Source of the DNA: Streptomyces sp. 1-11
GTDB taxonomy: Bacteria > Actinomycetota > Actinomycetes > Streptomycetales > Streptomycetaceae
Direction of reading: 5' to 3'
Assembly: GCF_007176755.1 (NCBI RefSeq)
Contig: NZ_BJTV01000009.1
Coordinates: 248,001-312,000, forward strand
Length of the DNA stretch: 64,000 nucleotides
The position numbers and the translations under genes are program-made. Below are positions 52,094-62,552 of this stretch, piece after piece (within the stretch, counting starts at the first letter, position 1; every line of letters starts with the position of its first letter). Under the pieces are notes generated by a model. It ran no database searches, had not been told where the DNA came from, and was given only the letters and a program-made list of their open reading frames with translations.

Positions 52094-52513
52094 GTGGATG
52101 CTGAGGCGGTGCAGTTGGTGGAGCAGGCGGGGCCCTATCTGACGGCTGCGGTGGGGGCGTACGGGGCGGTGGTGCTGACGCGTGCGCAGGACGCTGCCGC
52201 TGATGCCACGGTGGGTCTTGGGCAGCGGATTCTTCAGTCGTTGTGGCGCCGTGGGGACGAGGCGGGTCGGGCAGAGCTGGAACGCGTGGTGGACGAGGCC
52301 GCCGACGAACAGGACGACGTCTACTCCGCAGCGGTGCTGAGCAGGCTCCTGCGGCGCGCGTTGCGCGATGATCCCGGGCTGCAGGAGGAGTTGTCGGCCC
52401 TGTTGCCGGCTGCGGGCACGGTCACCATCACGGCGTCGGGCGAGCGTTCGATCGCCGCGCAGCACATCCGTACTGCGATCACTGGTGACGGTCAGACCCC
52501 GCCGCTGCCGTGA
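52094..52513 (+). CDS. Partner protein of the NB-ARC/TPR protein
   Basis: 139 residues. The N-terminal ~30 (VQLVEQAGPYLTAAVGAYGA) is weakly hydrophobic, a charged helical middle follows (DEAGRAELERVVDEAADEQD, then LSRLLRRALRDDPGLQEEL), and the C-terminus contains ASGERSIAAQHIRTAITGD. That last segment recurs at the N-terminus of the next protein. Such small proteins commonly precede NB-ARC/TPR genes in actinobacteria; they may be adaptors or effectors. The stop overlaps the next start (GTGA), giving coupled translation. Confidence 0.7.
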   Translation: MDAEAVQLVEQAGPYLTAAVGAYGAVVLTRAQDAAADATVGLGQRILQSLWRRGDEAGRAELERVVDEAADEQDDVYSAAVLSRLLRRALRDDPGLQEELSALLPAAGTVTITASGERSIAAQHIRTAITGDGQTPPLP

Positions 52514-54690
52514 CGACGGATGACGCCGCAGCTGGGAATCGGATCGAGGCCTCCGGGGGGCGGGCCATCGGGGCCCAGCGCATCAGAGACGCCTACACCG
52601 GCGATCTGAACGTCCTGCCGGCCGGAGTACTGCACGCGCCGGACAAGGTCACTGCGGCCCCGGGCACCTCGAACCTGCCCCCGGCCACGCTCTGCCTGGG
52701 CCGGGATGATGAGCTGGCCTGGCTGCGCCGTGTTCTGGCGGGTGAGGGCGAGGGAGCGATCACGCAGAGCGGTGCGGTGCACGGGCTGGGTGGGATCGGC
52801 AAGAGCACGCTCGCTCTGCGCTATGCCCACCGCCACCGCAGCGACTACTCACTGATCTGGTGGATCAACGCCGCCTCCGCCGACGAGATCGAGACATCCC
52901 TCACCGAATTGACCAGGGAGCTGGTCCCCGATTGGGCGGCCTCGACCGAGCGCGGGGCGCAGGTGTCGTGGGCGAGGCAGTGGCTGGCCTGGCACCGGGG
53001 ATGGCTGCTCGTCTACGACAACGTCGAGGACCCTGCCGACCTCGCTCCCTATATTGGCGCACTGCACCAGGGTCACCAACTGGCCACCAGCCGTCGCACA
53101 ACCGGCTGGCCGGACAGTGTCGCCACCCTTTGTCTGGGCAACCTCAGCCCCGACGATGCCACCACTCTGCTGTGCCGTCTGGTGTTGAAGGACACCCTGC
53201 CCACGCCCCAGCAGAAAGTGAACGCCCGCGCGCTCGTCGCTGATCTGGGGTATCTGCCACTTGCCGTCAAACAGGCCGGCGCCTACCTCGCCCAGAACCG
53301 AGGGGTCAGCCTGGAGGCTTACCGGCGCCGATTCGGTGCCAAACTCTACAAAACCGCCCTCGGCGTCGACGCCGAACGTACCATCGCCCGAGTTTGGAAC
53401 GTCACACTCCAGATCTTGGAGGCCGAGCATCCCCTGGCTGTAGAGGTGCTGCACACCGCCGCATGGCTTGCCCCCGACGACATCCCCCACAGCCTCCTCA
53501 CACCAGTCGACGCAGACCCGGACGACATCGCGGAAGCCATCGGCACCCTCGCCGCCTACAGCATGGTCGCCGACACCGGCACCACCGTCACCATCCACCG
53601 CCTGGTCCAAACCGTCCTACGCACCGGTGACCACGCCCAACCACCCCGGCACTTGCAAGGACGCGCTCATGCCGAGCAAGCAGTCCTCCACCACCTGACC
53701 GCGGTCTCAGGGAAGGAGATCTCCGCAAGTCAGTGGGATGACCTCACCGCCCACCTGGTCACCCTCGCCGCCACGACACCGCCCGGACACCACAACGCTC
53801 GCCTCACTGACTCCTACGTCACCGCCGCCGACCGCCTGCACCATCTGGGCCACACGGCCCGCGCCATCCCCTTGCTGGAAGCCACCCTCGCCGAGCGTGG
53901 ACGGGTCTTGGGCGACGCCCACCCCGACACCTTGACCAGCCGCAACAACCTGGCCGGCGCCTATCGCGCGGCGGGGGACCTGGAACGGGCGATCACTCTG
54001 TACGAGGCCACCCTCGCCCAGCGTGTACGGGTCTTGGGTGACGCCCACCCCGACACCTTGACCAGCCGCCACAACCTCGCTTACGCCTACCGGGCGGCGG
54101 GGGACCTGAAGCGGGCCATCCCTCACATCGAGACCGCCCTCGCCCAGCGTGTACAGGTTCTGGGTGATACCCACCCCCATACCCTGACCAGCCGCCACAA
54201 CCTCGCCGGCGCCTATCGGGCGGCGGGGGACCTGGAACGGGCCATCCCCCTGCTGGAGACCACTCTCGCCCAGCGCGAGCAGATCTTGGGTGATACCCAC
54301 CCCGACACCCTGACCAGCCGCAACAGCCTGGCCGGCGCCTATCGGGCGGCGGGGGACCTGGAACGGGCCATCCCTTTGTACGAGGCCACCCTCGCCCAGC
54401 GCGAGCAGGTACTGGGTGATACCCACCCCCATACCTTGACCAGCCGCAACGACCTGGCGGGCGCCTTCCGGGCGGCGGGGGACCTGGAACGGGCCATCTC
54501 CCTGCTGGAGGCCACCCTCGCCCAGCGTGAGCAGGTCTTGGGTGATACCCACCCCGACACCCTGACCAGCCGAAACAACCTTGCCGCCGCCCGTAAAGCG
54601 GCGGCGGCTGGGCAGCAAGCGAATACAGCCACCCCAGCGACCGCGCTGGACCATCAGCCACCCTCAGACACGGCCGAAGACTCGGCATGA
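52510..54690 (+). CDS. NB-ARC/TPR (NLR-like) STAND ATPase
   Basis: 726 residues. The N-terminal ~30 repeats the ASGxRxIxAQxIRxAxTGD motif of the partner. The NB-ARC domain covers ~60-400: P-loop VHGLGGIGKSTLALRYA, Walker B GWLLVYDNVED, the TSRR sensor, and the GLPLA-like LGYLPLAVKQAGAYL. A winged-helix segment follows (AYSMVADTGTTVTIHRLV). Residues ~430-700 are kinesin-light-chain TPR repeats of 42 residues. STAND ATPases of this form act as ligand-triggered switches; bacterial NLR-like proteins include antiphage sensors and antibiotic regulators. The effector is not obvious here. Confidence 0.88.
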   Translation: MTTDDAAAGNRIEASGGRAIGAQRIRDAYTGDLNVLPAGVLHAPDKVTAAPGTSNLPPATLCLGRDDELAWLRRVLAGEGEGAITQSGAVHGLGGIGKSTLALRYAHRHRSDYSLIWWINAASADEIETSLTELTRELVPDWAASTERGAQVSWARQWLAWHRGWLLVYDNVEDPADLAPYIGALHQGHQLATSRRTTGWPDSVATLCLGNLSPDDATTLLCRLVLKDTLPTPQQKVNARALVADLGYLPLAVKQAGAYLAQNRGVSLEAYRRRFGAKLYKTALGVDAERTIARVWNVTLQILEAEHPLAVEVLHTAAWLAPDDIPHSLLTPVDADPDDIAEAIGTLAAYSMVADTGTTVTIHRLVQTVLRTGDHAQPPRHLQGRAHAEQAVLHHLTAVSGKEISASQWDDLTAHLVTLAATTPPGHHNARLTDSYVTAADRLHHLGHTARAIPLLEATLAERGRVLGDAHPDTLTSRNNLAGAYRAAGDLERAITLYEATLAQRVRVLGDAHPDTLTSRHNLAYAYRAAGDLKRAIPHIETALAQRVQVLGDTHPHTLTSRHNLAGAYRAAGDLERAIPLLETTLAQREQILGDTHPDTLTSRNSLAGAYRAAGDLERAIPLYEATLAQREQVLGDTHPHTLTSRNDLAGAFRAAGDLERAISLLEATLAQREQVLGDTHPDTLTSRNNLAAARKAAAAGQQANTATPATALDHQPPSDTAEDSA
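53911..54600 (+). repeat. 126-bp tandem TPR-coding repeats
   Basis: Five full 126-base units start at 53911, 54037, 54163, 54289 and 54415, with a partial sixth from 54541. Each encodes GDxHPxTLTSRxxLAxAxR followed by AAGDLERAI and LAQR. They remain very alike at DNA level (for example GCGGCGGGGGACCTG in every unit), which suggests recent amplification or ongoing exchange. Confidence 0.9.
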
Positions 54691-55049
54691 CCGCTCAAGG
54701 GTCGCCATCCCGGCAGTTTCCATGAGGGGATTCACGGGGAACAGCAGCGTCGATCGCGCTCCGGCTCAGGTCAGGGAGTTGCCAGGTCAGCCGCCATCCG
54801 CATTCGCCGTCTTCCAAACCGGCTCATTTGCCGGAGTGAGCAGCCCTTTTCAAGACCGCGTGCGGCGGCTGACATCAGTGGCTGACACCAACAAGCGCGC
54901 ATACCGACGATCGCCACCGAACCTCAGTGGACGACCGACCGAGGCTCAGAACCGGTTGGTGGACATCGACTGTCCCCGTGGCCGACCTGATAAGGATGAG
55001 GGCAGATCTTCAAGTCTGTGCCTCCCGGAGGGTGCGGATCAGTTGCTGA
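54691..55049. other. Intergenic region after the NLR-like gene
   Basis: About 360 bases with no gene I can support. The repeated phrase GGCTGACATCAGTGGCTGACA at about 54866 and lower GC suggest remnant or regulatory DNA of unknown origin. Confidence 0.3.
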
Positions 55050-55580
55050 CTACGCGGGAGGGGCGTAAGGGTTCCCGTTGGGCACCGGTGGGCCACCCCA
55101 CCGTGCCCCCGGTGGTGGGACAGGGACCCAGTCCGGGCCCCGGTGATCCAGCCACCATCTACCGATGGTGTGAAACTTTTTCTCGAAGCTGCGATCCCAG
55201 TTGAGGAACGCGGTGATCGGCGCCCGCAGGCGAGTACGGCGGCCACCCGCTTCGTAGATCACGACGGTCCGGCTCCCGAAGAGAGACTCGATCTGGATGG
55301 CCTGGACGCTCGACCACGGGATGGTCCGGCGGCGGAGGTTGTGCACGATGGCCGCGGATGGGGTGAGAGTGACCCCGAAGAGCCGGGAGGCGATCGGCAC
55401 GACACACCACACGAGCAGTTCTGAGACCAGAAAGAGGCCGGACGGTCCGCCGTCCACCCGGAACAGGACCTGGGAGGCCACGATGATGATGCCGGGCACC
55501 ATGGACAGCAAGCGTTGGAGGGGCGTCAACCGGTACCGGATGCGCGCCGGCGGTATAGCCGCGACCTGCGATTGCTCCAT
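55050..55580 (-). CDS. Bacterial PH-domain membrane protein
   Basis: 176 residues. Two membrane helices (~22-40 and 46-66: LLSMVPGIIIVASQVLF, LFLVSELLVWCVVPIAS) are followed by a PH-like beta domain (VTLTPSAAIVHNLRRRTIPW, then VQAIQIESLFGSRTVVIYEA). The tail is Pro-rich. The layout resembles bacterial PH-domain proteins of the Streptomyces cell envelope; function is unknown. It is monocistronic on the minus strand. Confidence 0.75.
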   Translation of the reverse strand: MEQSQVAAIPPARIRYRLTPLQRLLSMVPGIIIVASQVLFRVDGGPSGLFLVSELLVWCVVPIASRLFGVTLTPSAAIVHNLRRRTIPWSSVQAIQIESLFGSRTVVIYEAGGRRTRLRAPITAFLNWDRSFEKKFHTIGRWWLDHRGPDWVPVPPPGARWGGPPVPNGNPYAPPA

Positions 55581-55800
55581 CGATCCCCGCCCCTCACTCG
55601 ATGCAGCCCGTGATGGCCCGTCATCGCGATGGCAGCATGGCGGACCAGGGGCGCCCTGTCCATCTGCCTACTCTCGGGAGCTCGGGACGAAGAGGCCGTG
55701 CCAGATGCATGCCAGCTCGTGCGAGGAACGCCAGGGATCAGGGGCAGCTACCTGGCCTCACTGGGCGCGCCGTCCATCTGCTGTGGAGGGGGAGGGAGTG

Positions 55801-56189
55801 TCACGGGCTGTGGTCGCGTCCGTCCCGCGGGGCGAAGGCTGCGAGGGCGTCGGCGTCGGACGCGCGAGCGTGCAGGAAGTAGTCCGCCCACTCGGTGATG
55901 TCGGGGTAGGACGAGTCCTGGCTGAGCTGGGTGGCTGCGGCTTGGAGGTCGAAGTGCACGGTGCGGATGTCGGTATCGAGTCCGTTGAAGACTTCCTGCC
56001 AGCGGTCGAGGCGGGAGTCGACCAGGACAACCTCCTCGTCGTCGCGAGGGGTGGCATGGCAGAACAGCACCTTTCCCAGCCGATGTGGTCGGCGGTGCGG
56101 ACGTCTGGTTCGGCGAGCACTGCCTCCAGGGCCGGCAGGACTCCGTGAATGTCGGACAGGACGGCTACTCGGTTCAGCATGGTCACCAC
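55801..56189 (-). pseudogene. Metallophosphoesterase gene with internal deletion
   Basis: The N-terminal ~30 codons (NRVAVLSDIHGVLPALEAVL) carry the first metal motif DIHG. The frame then shifts, and C-terminal sequence follows (GKVLFCHATPRDDEEVVLVD, then ADYFLHARASDADALAAFA). The GDxxG and GNHD regions between them are deleted. Confidence 0.75.
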
Positions 56190-56251
56190 TGTGGGGCGAA
56201 GGCAGCCGAGCGGAATGATCTTTCGCCGGCGCGTAGTTCAAGGGGGGCCGT

Positions 56252-56454
56252 TCAGCGTGTGTGGTCGCCGGGTGCGTAGTTCTTCCAGGGGGCTCCGGCC
56301 GCGGTAGCGATGCGGGCAACCAGGCAGCGCACCGCGGCGGCCGCCACCAGGAGGGGCAGCACCACCAGGCACGCCGATGTCGTGCCGCCCGCGCGGCCTC
56401 TCGCATCAGGCTCGCGCTCGTGCTCGCGCCGCCCTCGTATCCAGCCGTCGCCAT
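56252..56454 (-). pseudogene. Small membrane-protein gene, probably frameshifted
   Basis: An ATG at 56454 follows a good GAGGGAGGGG site and opens ATAGYEGGASTSASLMREAA. The sensible continuation is in the next frame (TTSACLVVLPLLVAAAAVRC, ending APWKNYAPGDHTR). One base change would restore a ~65-residue single-helix protein. Alternatively the upstream frame is chance. Confidence 0.4.
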
Positions 56455-56636
56455 CTGCCGCCCCTCCCTCGTCACGCCGGAGGCTGGCGCTCCGGGGCGA
56501 TCTGACATCGTCAGCGTCGTCTGGTGTCTCTCGGGCAACACCGAGGAGTTCACCAGGTAGAAGGTGCGGTTGTCGGGTACTTGCAAGAACGCTGTTTGCC
56601 CAACGGCAACGATCCTGCCACGCCCCTGGGAGAAAA

Positions 56637-58088
56637 ATGACGATCCCGCTGGACACCCGGTCCTCTGAGCCCTCGCCGGCATCGACGCTCGCCGGACGAT
56701 ACGAGCTGGGTGAACATCTGGGGGCCGGCGGTGCCGCGGACGTTTATCGCGGCATGGATCTGCGGCTCAGTCGTCCGGTGGCGGTCAAGGTTTTTCGGCC
56801 GGGGAGCGGCACGAGCCTGAAAGACCGGTTCGAGGATGAAGCTGTCGTCCTGGCCCGCTTGCACCATCCCGGACTGGTGACCGTCTTCGACGTCGGCCGC
56901 CACGAAGGGCACGCCTTTCTCGTCATGCAACTGGTCGAGGGCAGCACCCTGCGCAGGCGCATCACCGAAGCGACCATGACCGTTCCCGCTCTTGTCGAGC
57001 TCGGGATCCCGCTGGCCGAGGCCCTCGGACACGTGCACCGGGCGGGAATTCTGCACCGTGACGTCAAGCCGTCCAACATCCTGCTGGACGCGCTGAATCG
57101 GCCCTACCTCACTGACTTCGGCATCTCTCGGGCGATCGACGCCACCGCGACCACGCGGGACGGCGCCATCGTGGGGACCGCCGCGTATCTGGCCCCCGAA
57201 CAGGTCACTGGCCGTCGCGTGGAGCAGAAGGCCGACATCTATGCTCTCGGTCTTGTACTGCTGGAGTGCCTGACGGGTCGGCTGGAGTACGAGGGCGCCC
57301 CGCTGGAGTCCGCGGTCGCCCGGCTGCACCGGGCACCGCGGATCCCCAGGCGACTGCCTGCGGAACTACGCGATCTGCTGGGTTCCATGACCGCGATCGA
57401 GGCGGCGGACCGGCCCGATGCGCAGACGTGCGTGGCAGTCCTGTCCAGGTTGCAGCGGTGCGAGGCCGGCGCAGGCGCTTCGACACCGGCAGCCGGCCTG
57501 CCGGACGGCGTGCGTTCCGGCTCCGACCGCGGAACTCAACGCGCAGACAGCCGAACGGTCCTCCGGCGTCACAGGATGACGCTCGCTGCGGCCGGGGCGA
57601 TGGTTACCGCGACAGCGATCGGGATGACCGTGCCGACGTGGGGCTCCGAGGCCTCAGCCGATCGGAGGTCGTCCGCGACCTCGCCCATTTCTCAGAAGCC
57701 TTCGGCGGCTGCCGAGAGCAGGGAACACAGGGTTGAGAACAGTGCTGCCCAGCCTGCCCGTACGGGAGAGCCGGTGCCTACAGGCGCCGTAGCGGCCGTG
57801 GACTCCATTCCGGCTCCGGCGACGCCCCTTTCGTCTCGGCGCCCACAGCCGGAACAGGCAGACCACAAGGACGACCATCACGCCCAGAAGGATTCGGCAA
57901 CGTCCCTCGCGTCTCGGTTCTCACGACCGAAACCGGCGGGACACAAGGACCACCATCACACCGAGAAGGCGACGAGGGACAGGGCCAAGGGTTCCGAATC
58001 CGGCGGGGAACACCCGGCCAGGAGCGGGCCGAAAGCAGGGAAGCACACGGCGGACAAGGGCGGAGGCCGAGGAAAGCCTCACCGGTAG
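56637..58088 (+). CDS. Serine/threonine protein kinase (PknB-like)
   Basis: 483 residues. The kinase domain spans ~22-285: Gly loop LGAGGAADVYRG, catalytic Lys in PVAVKVF, the loop ILHRDVKPSNILLD, DFGISRAID, and GTAAYLAPEQ. A single membrane helix follows at ~320-340 (MTLAAAGAMVTATAIG). The outer tail of ~140 residues is low-complexity, with two HKDDHHAQK/HKDHHHTEK repeats rich in His and Lys that might bind metal or polyanions. There are no PASTA domains. It is a single gene with an ATG behind GGGAG. Confidence 0.9.
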   Translation: MTIPLDTRSSEPSPASTLAGRYELGEHLGAGGAADVYRGMDLRLSRPVAVKVFRPGSGTSLKDRFEDEAVVLARLHHPGLVTVFDVGRHEGHAFLVMQLVEGSTLRRRITEATMTVPALVELGIPLAEALGHVHRAGILHRDVKPSNILLDALNRPYLTDFGISRAIDATATTRDGAIVGTAAYLAPEQVTGRRVEQKADIYALGLVLLECLTGRLEYEGAPLESAVARLHRAPRIPRRLPAELRDLLGSMTAIEAADRPDAQTCVAVLSRLQRCEAGAGASTPAAGLPDGVRSGSDRGTQRADSRTVLRRHRMTLAAAGAMVTATAIGMTVPTWGSEASADRRSSATSPISQKPSAAAESREHRVENSAAQPARTGEPVPTGAVAAVDSIPAPATPLSSRRPQPEQADHKDDHHAQKDSATSLASRFSRPKPAGHKDHHHTEKATRDRAKGSESGGEHPARSGPKAGKHTADKGGGRGKPHR

Positions 58089-58109
58089 CGACAGGAGGGA
58101 CAGTCTCGC

Positions 58110-58405
58110 TGTGTCGAGTGGACTGGCGGCAACCGCAACGACGTCACCCAGTTACTGCCCCTGCTCGACGCGATCGCGCCCGTCCGCGGCCGCGTTCGCC
58201 GTCCCGTCGCAAGCCGGACTCGCTGCTCGCCGACCGAGGCTATGGCCACGACATCTATTGCCACCAGGTCCGCCACCGAGGCATCGTGCCTGCCATCGCC
58301 CGCCGCGGCACAGGGCTGGGTACCAACCGTTGGGTGATCGAGCAAACCTTCGCCTGGCCCCATGGCTTTCGGCGCCTGCGGATCCGCTGGCACGACGGGC
58401 ATCCC
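58110..58405 (+). pseudogene. Frameshifted IS5-family transposase remnant
   Basis: Pieces of the C-terminal half occur in different frames: GGNRNDVTQLLPLLDAIAPV, then DSLLADRGYGHDIYCHQVRH, RRGTGLGTNRWVIEQTFAW and GFRRLRIRW. The DDE-domain order is preserved but the frame is broken at least once. Confidence 0.7.
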
Positions 58406-58505
58406 AAAGCGAGAACCTCGGACTGCGATGCCGCCTCGGCCCGGGCGCAAGCCGTCACCGGTAATCCAGTCGCCAGGACCGGTCCCGTTCGGCAGACTCC
58501 ACCCA

Positions 58506-59327
58506 GTGGACCAAGTAACGAAGATCGCGAGCCGGCTGGCCGGCGTTGGCGGCGTCGTCGCGGTCTGCCTCGGCGGCAGCCGGGCACGCGGCACGCATGG
58601 TCCCGGTTCCGACTTCGATCTTGGCCTCTATTACCGCCCTCCGCTGGACACCGCCGCCTTGCGCCTGCTCGCCACCGAGCTGACCGGCGGCGAGGTCGAG
58701 GTGACCGAGCCGGGCGGGTGGGGTCCCTGGGTCGACGGCGGTGGCTGGCTGACCGTCGAGGGGGTGCACATCGACTGGATCTACCGCGACCTGGACCGCG
58801 TGCACCGGATCTGGCGGCAGTGCCAGGCCGGGCACTTCGAAGTAGGCACCCAGGCGGGCCACCCGCTCGGGGTCTACTCGCACGCCTACGCCGGTGAGGT
58901 AGCCCTCGGACGCATCCTCGCAGACCCCACCGGTGAACTGGCCGCCTTGCAGGAGCAGATCCAGACCTCATACCCGCAGCCGCTACGTGAGTCGCTGGTC
59001 GCCAACGCGCGATGGGAAGTGCCGTTCACTTTGTCCATCGCCCGCAAAGGCGTGACCCGGGGCGACGCCTTCTACATCGCCGGTTGCCTGTTCCGCGTGG
59101 TGGGACTCCTCGTGCACGCCCTGCACGCCCAGGCCGGGTGCTGGGTGGTCAACGAGAAAGGAGCCGTCCAGGCGGCAGGGCAGCTTCCGACCGCTCCGGC
59201 CGACTTCTCCGCACGCGCCCACGCCCTGTTCGGCGCGCTCGGCGCCACCTCGGACGAGCTCACCGCCGCGATCGACGACGCGGACCAGCTGGCCGCCGAT
59301 GTCTTGGGCAACCTCTCTCCAGGGTGA
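58506..59327 (+). CDS. Nucleotidyltransferase-domain protein
   Basis: 273 residues. The NT motif GGSRARGTHGPGSDFDLGLYY (residues ~21-41) gives the G[G/S]-x9-DxD metal site. IDWIYRDLDRVHRIW supplies the third carboxylate, and the rest is a helical DUF4037-like domain. Relatives transfer nucleotides to aminoglycosides, lincosamides, proteins or tRNAs; the substrate is not predictable. I start it at the GTG at 58506 because the longer frame runs into the IS5 remnant. An altered upstream region due to the IS insertion is possible. Confidence 0.78.
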   Translation: MDQVTKIASRLAGVGGVVAVCLGGSRARGTHGPGSDFDLGLYYRPPLDTAALRLLATELTGGEVEVTEPGGWGPWVDGGGWLTVEGVHIDWIYRDLDRVHRIWRQCQAGHFEVGTQAGHPLGVYSHAYAGEVALGRILADPTGELAALQEQIQTSYPQPLRESLVANARWEVPFTLSIARKGVTRGDAFYIAGCLFRVVGLLVHALHAQAGCWVVNEKGAVQAAGQLPTAPADFSARAHALFGALGATSDELTAAIDDADQLAADVLGNLSPG

Positions 59328-59419
59328 CGGGGCGCACTGTCACGCACGCTACTGCAAGTGCTCCACCTGCATAGCTACGGACCGCTCGCCCGATTGCCCC
59401 GGATACGACCTGGACCACC

Positions 59420-59611
59420 TGGTACATCGACGCCGCCATCGCCCAACTCCGGGTCAAAGACCACGAGATCCGGGACGAGGACATCGCTCGGCTCTCCCCG
59501 CTCAAGCACCGCAACCTGAACCTGCTCGGCCGCTGCAGCTTCACCGCCAGCGTTCCGGCCGCCGGTGCCCTGCGTCCGCTGCGCGACCCTGATCTACGCC
59601 CGCCGGCCTAG
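59420..59611 (+). pseudogene. Tn3-family transposase C-terminal remnant
   Basis: The plus strand encodes WYIDAAIAQLRVKDHEIRDE, then DIARLSPLKHRNLNLLGRCS and ends LRPLRDPDLRPPA-stop. LSPLxxxHxNxLGRYxF is the conserved end of Tn3-family TnpA proteins. Confidence 0.75.
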
Positions 59612-59622
59612 GGCGGCGGGCG

Positions 59623-59949
59623 TCACTTCTCGTGTGTGCCGGGTTCCGCGTTGATGGATGTCTGGTAGACATCCGCGTACGTAGGGGAGTCCTTGACCAG
59701 GTCGTCGCAGAACGCGGCGACGTCGGTGCCGATAAGTTCCACAACCCCCTTGCCTGCGGCGACGCCCTCCTCGAAGAAGTCGACGATCCCGGGGAGCAGG
59801 GGCCCGTCAGACAGGCTGGTCGGTCCGACTTTGAACAGGTACTTCTGCATTTCCTTGTAGACGATCTGGTAGTCCGGGGGAAGTGCCTTGACCCGAGCCA
59901 CGTGCGCCCGCCACTGTTTTTTGCCTTCGATGATGTCGTGGATGCTCAC
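59623..59949 (-). CDS. DUF1048-family protein, copy 1
   Basis: 108 residues, helical. Typical DUF1048 features are EGKKQWRAHVARVKALPPDY, VYKEMQKYLFKVG and GKGVVELIGTDVAAFCDDLV. The family occurs almost exclusively beside PadR regulators and may itself be a target or co-regulator; no activity is known. It is the third gene of a padR-DUF1048-DUF1048 operon, one base after the preceding stop. Confidence 0.88.
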   Translation of the reverse strand: MSIHDIIEGKKQWRAHVARVKALPPDYQIVYKEMQKYLFKVGPTSLSDGPLLPGIVDFFEEGVAAGKGVVELIGTDVAAFCDDLVKDSPTYADVYQTSINAEPGTHEK

Positions 59950-59950
59950 G

Positions 59951-60307
59951 TCAGCCTCCTAGCCGGCTCAACTTCCTTGCGACGTTCCTGTTCAACTGCG
60001 CGCGCCACCGGTCGCGATAGGTCCGGGCCCCTGCTCCGCCGGCCAGCGCGGTGCAGAAGCCTTGGATGTCCTCGCCGAGCACCTCGTGGACGCTCTGGCC
60101 GTCCGCCGCTGCTACTTCGAGCAGCCCCAGGGCGGAGTCGAGGATCGGCGCCAGGTTGCGACCGGTGAAGTCCCCGTAGGGGAAAAGGTGAGTGATGATC
60201 TGCCCCCAAGCCGCCCGGTAGCCGTCCGGCAAGACCTCGGCCCGGGCCTCGAACGCTTTCCATTCCCTGGTGAGATCGCTGCCGGTGGCCTTCTCCCAGA
60301 AGTTCAT
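59951..60307 (-). CDS. DUF1048-family protein, copy 2
   Basis: 118 residues: WEKATGSDLTREWKAFEARA, then YRAAWGQIITHLFPYGDFTG and GQSVHEVLGEDIQGFCTALAG. It shares the DUF1048 core with its neighbour but is divergent in sequence, so the pair probably forms a heteromer. The ATG at 60307 overlaps the end of padR by four bases. Confidence 0.88.
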   Translation of the reverse strand: MNFWEKATGSDLTREWKAFEARAEVLPDGYRAAWGQIITHLFPYGDFTGRNLAPILDSALGLLEVAAADGQSVHEVLGEDIQGFCTALAGGAGARTYRDRWRAQLNRNVARKLSRLGG

Positions 60308-60630
60308 CTCCCGCCCTCCTTGAGCCTGTCGATGCGTGATGAGACGTACTGCCACTTCGCCCAGAACTTCGCGAGTTCCTCGCGTCCGGCGTCGTTGAGC
60401 GCGTAGAACTTGCGCGGCGGACCAACCTCGGAGGGTCGTTTCGTCACCTGAACGAGCCCGTTCCTCTCCAGCCGCAGCAGGATGGTGTACACCGTCCCCT
60501 CGATGACGTCGGCAAAGCCGAGCTCGTTCAGCTGACGGGTGATGGCGTACCCGTACGTTTCCTCGCTGTCGATGATTTCCAGCACGCACCCTTCGAGCGT
60601 GCCCTTCAACATCTCCGTCAGGTCTTCCAT
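60304..60630 (-). CDS. PadR-family transcriptional regulator
   Basis: 108 residues. The winged helix is at ~5-80: MLKGTLEGCVLEIIDSEETY, GYAITRQLNELGF, VIEGTVYTILLRLERNGLVQ. A short C-terminal dimerisation helix follows. PadR proteins repress their own operon and neighbouring detoxification genes. Two palindromes around GGTACT and GTACCG lie directly upstream. It is the first gene of the operon. Confidence 0.9.
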   Translation of the reverse strand: MEDLTEMLKGTLEGCVLEIIDSEETYGYAITRQLNELGFADVIEGTVYTILLRLERNGLVQVTKRPSEVGPPRKFYALNDAGREELAKFWAKWQYVSSRIDRLKEGGR

Positions 60631-60653
60631 CGCGGGTACTCCTCAGCCCTGTC

Positions 60654-60669
60654 GGTACTGCGTAGTACC
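60654..60669. promoter_or_regulatory. PadR operator candidate 1
   Basis: GGTACT-GCGT-AGTACC, a perfect inverted repeat 24 bases upstream of padR. Confidence 0.6.
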
Positions 60670-60671
60670 GA

Positions 60672-60688
60672 GTACCGCTATACGGTAC
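60672..60688. promoter_or_regulatory. PadR operator candidate 2
   Basis: GTACCG-CTATA-CGGTAC, a perfect inverted repeat with a 5-base centre, right next to candidate 1. The TATA-like centre may also be the minus-strand -10 region. Confidence 0.6.
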
Positions 60689-60701
60689 CACTGAGTAGTG
60701 A

Positions 60702-62552
<1,851 letters not shown>

